From Dehalococcoidia bacterium (GTDB lineage Bacteria > Chloroflexota > Dehalococcoidia > Dehalococcoidales > JAUXAP01): 35,574 bases of DNA. The first letter of the stretch is position 1. Every line of letters begins with the position of its first letter. Below are positions 26,509-34,161 of the stretch, piece after piece. Where the stretch lies: positions 1 to 35,574 of the forward strand of contig JAUXAP010000009.1 of the NCBI GenBank assembly GCA_030619865.1. Direction: 5' to 3'. The translations under genes and the position numbers were made by a program. Below the pieces are notes generated by a model, which saw nothing but the letters and a program-made list of their open reading frames with translations, was not told where the DNA came from and did not search any database.

Positions 26509-27783
26509 ATGAATTCGCGAGAGCGTGTCCATCTCGTATTAAATCATCAGGAGCCAGATTGCGTGCCAGTGGACTTGGGTGGAAGTGCTACAAGTGGGAT
26601 GCACGTGAGCTCTGTTTATTTGCTGCGCCAAGCTTTAGGGTTGGATGAACCGGGCACGCCAGTCAAAGTAATTGAACCCTACCAAATGTTGGGTGAGATC
26701 AAGCCTGATCTAATTGAGGCGCTCGGAATTGACGTTGTTGGGATCAGCTCCTTGAAGACCCTTTTTGGCTTTAAGAATGAGGACTGGAAGCCGTGGACAA
26801 CTTTTGACGGGACGCCAGTTTTGGTTCCCGGGGTTTTCAATACTGACCCTGAACCAAGTGGTGATATTCTTCAATACCCTGAGGGTGATAAATCGGCTCC
26901 GCCCAGTGGACGTATGCCGCAAGGAGGATGGTACTTTGACGCCATTATCCGGCAACCACCGTTGGATGAGGATAACCTGAATATTGAGGACAACTTGGAA
27001 GAGTTCGGGCCGACATCGGAGGAAGAATTAGCGCATTTTGGGCGTGAAGCCAAGCGATTATACGAAGAGACAGATAAGGCAATCCTAGCCAACTTTGGCG
27101 GCACTGCTTTTGGTGATATTGCATTGGTACCTGCTCCATGGATGAAGTATCCCAAGGGCATCCGTGATGTAACGGAGTGGTACATCAGCACGGTAGCACG
27201 CCGTGATTATGTTTATAAAATTTTCGAATATCAGTGTGATATTGCACTTGAAAACTTGGCAAAGATTTACGAGGTTGTGGGTAACCGTGTGACGGTGGTC
27301 TTCGCAACAGGTACCGACTTCGGCGCTCAAAATGGGCCGTTCATCTCCACGCAAACTTATCGCGAACTGTACAAGCCGTTTCACATTCGCGTCAACAATT
27401 GGATACATAAAAATACTCAGTGGAAATCATTTATTCACACGTGTGGCTCAGTTAGGTCGTTGCTTCCAGATTTTATCGACGACGGTTTTGACATTCTCAA
27501 CCCGGTGCAGACTTCAGCGGCTCACATGGATCCTTTGGAACTTAAGCGAGAATTTGGCGGGGAGATTACCTTTTGGGGAGGCGGTATTGATACCCAACGG
27601 ATACTTCCGTTTGGCACGCCGGTTGAGGTTCGTCAGGATGTTCATGAACGCTTCAGAATCTTTGCTCCGGGTGGTGGCTTTGTTTTCAACTCTATTCATA
27701 ATATTCAAGCAGGAGTGCCTACCGAGAACTTACTAGCGCTGTATGAGGCGGTCAAGGAATACCGTAATTATCCAATCACTTAG
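26509..27783 (+). CDS. Uroporphyrinogen decarboxylase (URO-D/MtaA/CmuA) family protein, probable corrinoid-linked methyltransferase
   Basis: MNSRERVHLVLNHQEPDCVPVDLGG start; FIHTCGSVRSLLPDFIDDGFDILNPVQTSAAHMDPLELKREFGGEITFWGGGIDTQ; GGGFVFNSIHNIQAGVPTENLLALYEAVKEY. Confidence 0.9.
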   Translation: MNSRERVHLVLNHQEPDCVPVDLGGSATSGMHVSSVYLLRQALGLDEPGTPVKVIEPYQMLGEIKPDLIEALGIDVVGISSLKTLFGFKNEDWKPWTTFDGTPVLVPGVFNTDPEPSGDILQYPEGDKSAPPSGRMPQGGWYFDAIIRQPPLDEDNLNIEDNLEEFGPTSEEELAHFGREAKRLYEETDKAILANFGGTAFGDIALVPAPWMKYPKGIRDVTEWYISTVARRDYVYKIFEYQCDIALENLAKIYEVVGNRVTVVFATGTDFGAQNGPFISTQTYRELYKPFHIRVNNWIHKNTQWKSFIHTCGSVRSLLPDFIDDGFDILNPVQTSAAHMDPLELKREFGGEITFWGGGIDTQRILPFGTPVEVRQDVHERFRIFAPGGGFVFNSIHNIQAGVPTENLLALYEAVKEYRNYPIT

Positions 27784-27834
27784 TGGTAATGAATGAATTT
27801 TGTAGTCGGGATGTAATTTTAAGGGAGGGTCATT

Positions 27835-28473
27835 ATGTCCACTATTATAGAAAATATTAATAAAAGTATAATTCTGGGGGATTATAAGAGTATCACCCCG
27901 CTTGTTGAGCAGGCGTTAGCTGAAGGGATTGACGCTAGTACAATTCTTAATTCAGCCTTAATCCCCCCAATGAACGAGGTGGGTGGGAGATTTGAGCGTG
28001 GTGAATACTTTGTCCCCGAGATGCTGATGGCAGCGCGGGCCATGCAGACCGGGCTTAAGATACTCAAACCACTCCTGGTAGAAAGTGGGACGAAACCACT
28101 CGGCAGAGTCGCGATTGGTACAGTCAAAGGGGACCTCCATGACATTGGCAAGGGCTTGGTGGCTATAATGCTGGAGGGAGTTGGTTTAGAGATTATTGAT
28201 CTGGGCACAGACGTGTCACCAGCCCAATTTGTAGGTGCGATCCCTTCTGATGTCGGCATCGTGGCAATGTCAGCTTTACTCACTACGACAATGACGCAGA
28301 TGAAGGTGGTCATTGAAGCGCTCAGCGAAGCCGGTGTGAGAGAGCGCGTTAAAGTGATGGTTGGGGGCGCACCAGTTACTCAAGCCTTTGCTAACGAGAT
28401 TGGGGCAGATGGATATGCCCCGGATGCGGGTGCAGCAGCCCGCCTGGCCAAGCATCTTCTTGGTATTGACTAG
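27835..28473 (+). CDS. Corrinoid (cobalamin-binding) methyltransferase protein, MtbC/MtaC-like
   Basis: B12-binding motif TVKGDLHDIGKGLVAIMLEGVGLEIIDLGTDV plus MNEVGGRFERGEYFVPEMLMAARAM cap domain and VMVGGAPV. Confidence 0.95.
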   Translation: MSTIIENINKSIILGDYKSITPLVEQALAEGIDASTILNSALIPPMNEVGGRFERGEYFVPEMLMAARAMQTGLKILKPLLVESGTKPLGRVAIGTVKGDLHDIGKGLVAIMLEGVGLEIIDLGTDVSPAQFVGAIPSDVGIVAMSALLTTTMTQMKVVIEALSEAGVRERVKVMVGGAPVTQAFANEIGADGYAPDAGAAARLAKHLLGID

Positions 28474-28500
28474 CACTCCCATGATATCCTGGGTTAAAAC

Positions 28501-30099
28501 TTAGGCTTGGCTGAAAACCTTTTTTATATTGGGATGGAGACCACTGCCAATTTTTTCGACAGCTTTATATCTGATTTTATTAAGTTCCCTTTGTTTTTCT
28601 TCAAATTCAGTCGATGAGTAAAGCTTTTCGGGGTGCAGGTAAATATCATCAACAACCCTAATTGCTCCCGGCACCTTAAAGCCGGTGGGAGAATCTATCC
28701 AATCTTCGAGGCCCCCTCTTAGTAAAGAATCTAATACCCCCACGGTATGTTCCAATCTTATATCTCTGTAGTATTCTCCTTCACCTATCCCTCCAGTATT
28801 TATCAAATAGTAATTTAAGTGGGGAAGGCCTTTTATTATCTCATAAAATATATTGGCATGTTCGGCTAAATTACCAACTACAAAGGGGTCATAGAAAAAC
28901 TCACTTCTGATTCTTCCCGCCTGGGTTGGGTCACCAGCCGAAGATTCCATTGCTTGTCCCAAAACCATCAGGGCGGCTGCCTCCTCGGGGGTTAATTTTG
29001 ATATCGCCGGAATCAGTGGCCCTCTAGTGATAAGAATCAGGTTATCCACTCTATCCACATCAATATAGGGGCTGGCATGCATAAAATCTCTTCTCAGTAT
29101 GACTGCTCTGCCATTTGATGTTCGTGTGAAATTGTAGAAGTCAAAATCTCCGTCTTCAGTTACGTGAACATTCTCACAGACGGTTTCTGGTTTTAGTAGA
29201 CCATAAAATATTTCACTTTGCTCTCCAGGGTTCACTCCCTCTGTTTTTACGAATACCCCCCCGGCTTCAAAGCCATGAAAGGAACCATCGGGCATGAGGG
29301 TTCCGCCATCGTCCTGAATAAGCCAGGACCTCTCCTTGCCTTTTTTGGCCATGATTCTACAAGTTGTAGTTGTTTTCCCATTGGCGCTTAGTGCGATAAG
29401 TAATGTCCTCCTTGTGTGGTAGTTTCCGTGTACTGATTGGAGGTAATCTTCTCTACAACCGGTATGTAAGAAGATTCCACCCCTTCTAGTTTTAACTACC
29501 CAATCCTCTGCGGCGAAAACTCCCTTCTTATATTCACCTATATAGTTGCCATTCCTGATTATCTTGACAAACCTTTCATTATCCAGCATAGCTAATCTTA
29601 TGGTGATATCCTTCTGGGGGAGTGGCTTGGATTTATTAGTTTGAAAAGCTTCATCAGCGAAAAATAAGATTTGGTAGGTTGGCTCTTTAACCTCTCTTTT
29701 CACGGGTATAAAAAGGTTCCCCCCACCATAGGCAACATGGGCAAACCGCTCAGGAACAATTAACCTAACTGTGGTTTCACTATTTTTATTACCCACAATT
29801 CTATCAACGGAAATCAATCTTTCCTTGGTCAGGGCTCTTTCGCACTGATCTAGTAGCTTTAGTTCTTTCCTGCCAAAATGATGGTCAACACTATTCTTAG
29901 TGAACATGGCTGACCGGGAAGTAGGTTCGCTTTCAGCAACAAAATTTCCGTAAATTGTTTTCCTGACCCCAGGCTCTTTTTCCAGGAGTCGTCTTAATGT
30001 TTCGTTAGAGGGATTATCTATTAACCTATTTTCGGCTATTGCTTTTTCCCTGATTCTATTAGCAGTTTGGGCGAACTGCTCTAGATCAAATTCTGACAC
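28501..30099 (-). CDS. Phosphoenolpyruvate carboxykinase (ATP)-like, divergent
   Basis: FAAEDWVVKTRRGGIFLHTGCREDYLQSVHGNYHTRRTLLIALSANGKTTTT P-loop region, QDDGGTLMPDGSFHGFEAGGVFVKTEGV, and C-terminal NYYLINTGGIGEG. Confidence 0.75.
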   Translation of the reverse strand: MSEFDLEQFAQTANRIREKAIAENRLIDNPSNETLRRLLEKEPGVRKTIYGNFVAESEPTSRSAMFTKNSVDHHFGRKELKLLDQCERALTKERLISVDRIVGNKNSETTVRLIVPERFAHVAYGGGNLFIPVKREVKEPTYQILFFADEAFQTNKSKPLPQKDITIRLAMLDNERFVKIIRNGNYIGEYKKGVFAAEDWVVKTRRGGIFLHTGCREDYLQSVHGNYHTRRTLLIALSANGKTTTTCRIMAKKGKERSWLIQDDGGTLMPDGSFHGFEAGGVFVKTEGVNPGEQSEIFYGLLKPETVCENVHVTEDGDFDFYNFTRTSNGRAVILRRDFMHASPYIDVDRVDNLILITRGPLIPAISKLTPEEAAALMVLGQAMESSAGDPTQAGRIRSEFFYDPFVVGNLAEHANIFYEIIKGLPHLNYYLINTGGIGEGEYYRDIRLEHTVGVLDSLLRGGLEDWIDSPTGFKVPGAIRVVDDIYLHPEKLYSSTEFEEKQRELNKIRYKAVEKIGSGLHPNIKKVFSQA

Positions 30100-30207
30100 T
30101 TCGCTATCCCTTTCTTTACAGTTTTATAGCCTTATCATTTTGGTTGATTGTTAATTATAATACTTTATCTGGTGACTAAATACTAGTGTGAGATTAGGCT
30201 TTTCAGG

Positions 30208-30237
30208 TTGACAGTTGAGGAGTGATGAAAGTATAAT
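30208..30237 (+). promoter_or_regulatory. Putative sigma70-type promoter for rpmH operon
   Basis: TTGACA (30208-30213), 18-nt spacer, TATAAT (30232-30237). Confidence 0.75.
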
Positions 30238-30262
30238 AGCTTCAGCATATTAAGGAGTTAGA

Positions 30263-30403
30263 GTGCCGAAGAGGACTTATCAGCCAAAGAAGATTCCAAG
30301 GAAGCGGGAGCATGGCTTTCGGGCGAGAATGAGCACCCGGGGCGGGCGAGCTGTCTTAAAAGCAAGGCGACTCAAGGGCCGTGGGAAATTGACCGTGGTA
30401 TGA
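30263..30403 (+). CDS. rpmH: 50S ribosomal protein L34
   Basis: GTG start; [46 protein letters not shown]. Missing from the ORF track because of its length. Confidence 0.97.
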   Translation: MPKRTYQPKKIPRKREHGFRARMSTRGGRAVLKARRLKGRGKLTVV

Positions 30404-30777
30404 GAGTGAAATTGGTCGTAGGGGGGAATAACGGGGGTGGAGAATACATTACTAAGCCCGAACAGTACGCATTAGTTTACACTAAAGGCAGTTCGTGGGT
30501 GTGCAACCTGGTGGTGATGAAGGCTTTACCTAACGGTCTCGCATTATCTAGGTATGGCTTATCGGTTGGCAAACGAGTAGGTAAGGCAGTGGTAAGGAAT
30601 AGGGTAAAGCGCTTGCTTCGTGCAATCTTACGACTAACGTCACTTGAACCAGGATGGGATATTGTATTTATTGCCCGTCCGGCGACGGCTAAAGCTGATT
30701 ATGCTAATCTTAAAAGAGCGATTGAGGGTTTGTTGTCCCGAGCTCGGTTACTGAAGCCGGCTATGGTGAAGAGTTAG
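30400..30777 (+). CDS. rnpA: Ribonuclease P protein component
   Basis: [45 protein letters not shown] overlap with rpmH. Confidence 0.95.
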   Translation: MRVKLVVGGNNGGGEYITKPEQYALVYTKGSSWVCNLVVMKALPNGLALSRYGLSVGKRVGKAVVRNRVKRLLRAILRLTSLEPGWDIVFIARPATAKADYANLKRAIEGLLSRARLLKPAMVKS

Positions 30778-30798
30778 TTATTTAATTAACGAGGGAAT

Positions 30799-31020
30799 AT
30801 GAAAGAGTTTGCCTTAAAATTAATTAAACTGTATCAGTTAACCATATCGCAGGTTACACCGCCATCTTGCCGCTTTACTCCAACTTGCTCTCAGTATACC
30901 TACGACGCTATCTTGAAGTTTGGTTTTTTAAAGGGGGTGTGGTTGGGGGCAAAGCGTTTAGCTCGCTGCCATCCTTTCCATTCAAGGGGTTATGACCCGG
31001 TACCTGATACTTGGCATTAG
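30799..31020 (+). CDS. yidD: Membrane protein insertion efficiency factor YidD
   Basis: [62 protein letters not shown]. Confidence 0.96.
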   Translation: MKEFALKLIKLYQLTISQVTPPSCRFTPTCSQYTYDAILKFGFLKGVWLGAKRLARCHPFHSRGYDPVPDTWH

Positions 31021-31060
31021 TCCTGTCTGCTTTGCAGTAAAGAATAGAGGAATTAAATAA

Positions 31061-32281
31061 ATGTGGTTTAAGAGAAGCTTTATTAATCTCATCCGCCTGG
31101 TAAATGACCTTTTTAAGCGAAAGCTGATATTGGGCAAGTCTTTGCTCTTGCTGGTTATGCTTCTCGTAGTTATGAGCGGGTTGATCAGTTTAGGCTGTGT
31201 TAGAGGTTTACAGCCAATCGGTTGGTCAGGGACGGTAGCGGCTGATGATGGCACTCTGTTTGTGGGTTCTAAAGAGGGGAGACTGGTGGCTGTTAATGTA
31301 ACTGATAGTAGTCGTCAGTGGTCGGAACTTCTAAAGGCTCCAAGGCAAGCCGGTGGATTTGGCTGCACACCTGCATTAGGTTGTGCAGCTGCATCAGCTG
31401 GGACGGCTATGTATGGAAGTCCTGCCGTGGCCGGGGATTTGGTTTACATTGGCGGTTACAATGGTAAGTTTTACGCCTTTTCTTCCAGTTCACTTACCGA
31501 AGCCCCGTGGATATATCCTCGTGAGGGTAATCTTCAACCTATTGTTGGCGGTCCAGTGGTAGCTCAGGGCAAGGTTTATTTTGGTGGTTCTGATGGTAAA
31601 GTCTACGCCTTGGAGGCAACTAAACTTAGTTGGGAATGGGAGTTTCAAACCGGGGATAAGATTTGGTCAACCCCGGCTATTGAGGGCGACACGCTATACA
31701 TTACTTCCCTTGACAAGAAACTCTACGCCATAGATGCTACCGATGGTAGTAAAAAATGGGAGTTTCCAACTGAAGGAGCTATTGCTTCATCGCCATTGGT
31801 TTATAATAACACGGTTTATATCGGTTCCTTTGATAGATATGTTTATGCGGTGGATGCTACAGATGGTAGTTTGAGATGGCGGTCAGAAGCTGAAGCTGGT
31901 AATTGGTTCTGGGCTAAACCTATAGCTTATAATAATGTTATCTATGCTCCGTGTCTTGACGGTAAGGTTTATATCCTAGATGCTGAAGATGGTCATGAGG
32001 TCGCAGATGCCATTGACCTAGGAAGCCCAATCAGTTCATCACCAGTTTTAGTTAATGGCTCGGTCATCTTTGCTTCGCAAGAAGGTATGATATATGCTTT
32101 GAATACTGATAACAACGAGCTTAAACGGCTAGCCAGTATTGAAGGAGAGGTATACAGCCCACTTTGTGCTAGTGAAGGGGTTGTTTATATTCACACTCAG
32201 GATCTGACTCTTCATCGTGTGGATGCTAACACAGGGGCTGAGTTGATGACCATTTCATTGAAAAAGCCTGAAGAAGATTAA
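31061..32281 (+). CDS. PQQ-like beta-propeller repeat lipoprotein (BamB-like fold)
   Basis: Hydrophobic signal ending MSGLISLGC (lipobox-like); repeated ...GKVYALEATKLSWEWEFQTG, KKLYAIDATDGSKKWEFPTEG, RYVYAVDATDGSLRWRSEAEAG blades. Confidence 0.9.
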   Translation: MWFKRSFINLIRLVNDLFKRKLILGKSLLLLVMLLVVMSGLISLGCVRGLQPIGWSGTVAADDGTLFVGSKEGRLVAVNVTDSSRQWSELLKAPRQAGGFGCTPALGCAAASAGTAMYGSPAVAGDLVYIGGYNGKFYAFSSSSLTEAPWIYPREGNLQPIVGGPVVAQGKVYFGGSDGKVYALEATKLSWEWEFQTGDKIWSTPAIEGDTLYITSLDKKLYAIDATDGSKKWEFPTEGAIASSPLVYNNTVYIGSFDRYVYAVDATDGSLRWRSEAEAGNWFWAKPIAYNNVIYAPCLDGKVYILDAEDGHEVADAIDLGSPISSSPVLVNGSVIFASQEGMIYALNTDNNELKRLASIEGEVYSPLCASEGVVYIHTQDLTLHRVDANTGAELMTISLKKPEED

Positions 32282-32296
32282 GGGAGGTAGGTTTCG

Positions 32297-33250
32297 TTGA
32301 ATCCATGGGAGTTAATCGTTCAGCAGCCGATAATAAATAGCCTTATTATGCTGTCGCATTATTTATTTGATAACTTTGGGCTGGCTATTATTGTGCTGAC
32401 CATTGTTGTTAATATTTTGATGCTGAAGCTTACCTTAAAGCAGGTTCGGGCTTCTAAAGCAATGCAAGAGCTACAACCCAAACTTGCTGAGATGCAGAAG
32501 AAATATGCCAAGGATAAGCAAAAACTGGCTAAAGAGCGAATGCAGCTATATAAGGAATCTGGCGTAAACCCTATCGGCTGCCTGGTGCCTATGTTAATCC
32601 AGATGCCTATCTGGATAGCTCTTTACCAGTCAGTTATGCTGGTTCTGGCGGTAGCTCCTGAGGGTTTACTAAACTTGTCCAGGTATCTTTACTCCTGGCC
32701 AGTAGTGTTTTCTATACTACCTTTAAATAGTGAGTTCCTGTGGTTGAATCTAGCTACCCCTGACATATTTTTAGCCATTCTGGTTGGAAGCACAATGTGG
32801 GTGCAGCAGAAGATGGCAACGCCTGTCTCTGCTGACCCCAAGCAGCAAGCGCAGAGCCAGATGATGCAGTGGATGATGCCGCTGATGTTTGCCTTTCTTG
32901 CTACGTCATTTCCCAGTGGTCTGTCTCTCTATTGGGTGACTTCAAGCATTGTCAGAATTGTCATTCAGTATTATGTTACCGGGTGGGGCGGTTTAGTTTC
33001 ATCAAAGGGCAGGAGGCCAATTACTAGGGATGAAAAGTATAAGAGGCGTATCACTTCACAAGAGGAGCCTCTAGAAGATGATGATACTGGTGCCGATATT
33101 ACGGTGTCGGATTCTAGTCAGGAAGAAGGATTAGACTATGGAAAGTCTGGAGATAAGCGCCAAGACCGTGGAGGAGGCTACCCAACGAGCCTTAGAGCAA
33201 CTAGGCGTCGCTCGGGAAGAGGTAAGAGTCACCGTTCTAAACGAAGGTAA
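32297..33250 (+). CDS. yidC: YidC/Oxa1 membrane insertase
   Basis: LAIIVLTIVVNILMLKLTLKQVRASKAMQELQPKLAEMQKKY; GCLVPMLIQMPIWIALYQSV; MMQWMMPLMFAFLATSFPSGLSLYWVTSSIV; basic C-terminal tail. Confidence 0.96.
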   Translation: MNPWELIVQQPIINSLIMLSHYLFDNFGLAIIVLTIVVNILMLKLTLKQVRASKAMQELQPKLAEMQKKYAKDKQKLAKERMQLYKESGVNPIGCLVPMLIQMPIWIALYQSVMLVLAVAPEGLLNLSRYLYSWPVVFSILPLNSEFLWLNLATPDIFLAILVGSTMWVQQKMATPVSADPKQQAQSQMMQWMMPLMFAFLATSFPSGLSLYWVTSSIVRIVIQYYVTGWGGLVSSKGRRPITRDEKYKRRITSQEEPLEDDDTGADITVSDSSQEEGLDYGKSGDKRQDRGGGYPTSLRATRRRSGRGKSHRSKRR

Positions 33251-33815
33251 GTCAGGTATCCTGGGTTTGGGTGCTGAAGAGGCGATGGTTAGAGTAGAGC
33301 CATTGGTGTCTATGTCTAAAAAAGAGAGTGATATAGCTGAGGTAGCGAAGAGTGTCTTAGAGACACTACTTAATATGATGGGGATGGCTGGTTCCACTGT
33401 GTCTCATATCGAGTCTTTTATTGAAGGAGGGGAAGGAGCAGCCGCTCCTGTTACCCTTAATGTAGAGGGTGATGACTTAGGTATCTTGATTGGACGGCGT
33501 GGGCAGACCCTTTCTAGTTTGCAGTATATTGTTAGGCTTATTGTAGGTTATCAGGCCGAGGCTTGGCTGCCTATAATTATTGACGTGAAAGGGTATAAAC
33601 AACGTCGTTATGAAGCACTGCGAGCTTTAGCTGGGCGTATGGCGGAGCAGGTAAAGGTTAGGGGGGCGCCATTTACACTAGAGCCGATGTCGGCGTTTGA
33701 GAGGCGTATTATCCACCTTACTTTAGCTGAACACCCTGATGTTACCACTCAAAGCACTGGTGAGGGTGAGGCTCGTAAGGTAGTTATTCTGCCTAAGGAG
33801 CAGGCGGAAGCTTGA
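33138..33815 (+). CDS. jag: Jag/KhpB family RNA-binding protein (Jag-N, KH, R3H)
   Basis: MESLEISAKTVEEATQRALEQLGVAREEVRVTVLNEGKSGILGLG Jag-N; LGILIGRRGQTLSSLQYIV KH; EPMSAFERRIIHLTLAEHPDVTTQSTGEGEARKVVILP R3H. Confidence 0.95.
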   Translation: MESLEISAKTVEEATQRALEQLGVAREEVRVTVLNEGKSGILGLGAEEAMVRVEPLVSMSKKESDIAEVAKSVLETLLNMMGMAGSTVSHIESFIEGGEGAAAPVTLNVEGDDLGILIGRRGQTLSSLQYIVRLIVGYQAEAWLPIIIDVKGYKQRRYEALRALAGRMAEQVKVRGAPFTLEPMSAFERRIIHLTLAEHPDVTTQSTGEGEARKVVILPKEQAEA

Positions 33816-33827
33816 TAAAGAGCTCCA

Positions 33828-33856
33828 TTGATTTATTTGTTGGGGTGTGCTAATCT
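33828..33856 (+). promoter_or_regulatory. Putative promoter for the T-box/ileS transcript
   Basis: TTGATT (33828-33833), 17-nt spacer, TAATCT (33851-33856), just upstream of the leader. Confidence 0.45.
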
Positions 33857-33868
33857 TTAGCTTGTAAA

Positions 33869-34145
33869 GGCGATGACGGAGACGAGTAGGGGAGAAACGG
33901 ACGCTTAGCGAATCTGGTAGAGTGGGAGCAGATGTGTTCGTTCCCTGAAAATCCCTCCTGAGCTGCCAACCGAACGGCGGTATGGCAAAGTTAGCTCGTC
34001 TAGTAGGCTTGGTCGGTGGCGTCAACCGTTATCATAGACGGGGGCATATATTGTGCCTTTAAAGAGTGTTCCTGCCTTAGGTGGGAGAAATAGGGTGGTA
34101 CCGCGGGTATGTTAAATCCCGTCCCTAAGGGGCGGGATTTTTATA
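33869..34145 (+). promoter_or_regulatory. T-box leader (tRNA-Ile-responsive) of ileS
   Basis: Diagnostic T-box AGGGTGGTACCGCGG at 34092-34106, candidate ATC specifier at 33951-33953 in CTGAAAATCCCTCCTGAG, followed by an intrinsic terminator and ileS. Confidence 0.93.
34114..34144 (+). terminator. Intrinsic terminator of the T-box leader
   Basis: AAATCCCG-TCCCTAAGGGG-CGGGATTT followed by a T-rich run. Confidence 0.9.
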
Positions 34146-34161
34146 TAGAAAGGGCTTTGTT

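Noticed and set aside
26342-28500. Integrated genomic island at tRNA-Arg
   Set aside because: No integrase and no duplicated tRNA 3' end (TTCGAATCCCTCTAGGCGC) found downstream in this window.
29040-29065. DnaA-box-like pair TTATCCACT / CTATCCACA near the rpmH-rnpA-yidC cluster, which often sits by oriC
   Set aside because: Both lie inside the PEPCK coding sequence, each has a mismatch, and they are explained by the repeated VDRVDN codons. No dnaA/dnaN or AT-rich cluster is visible.
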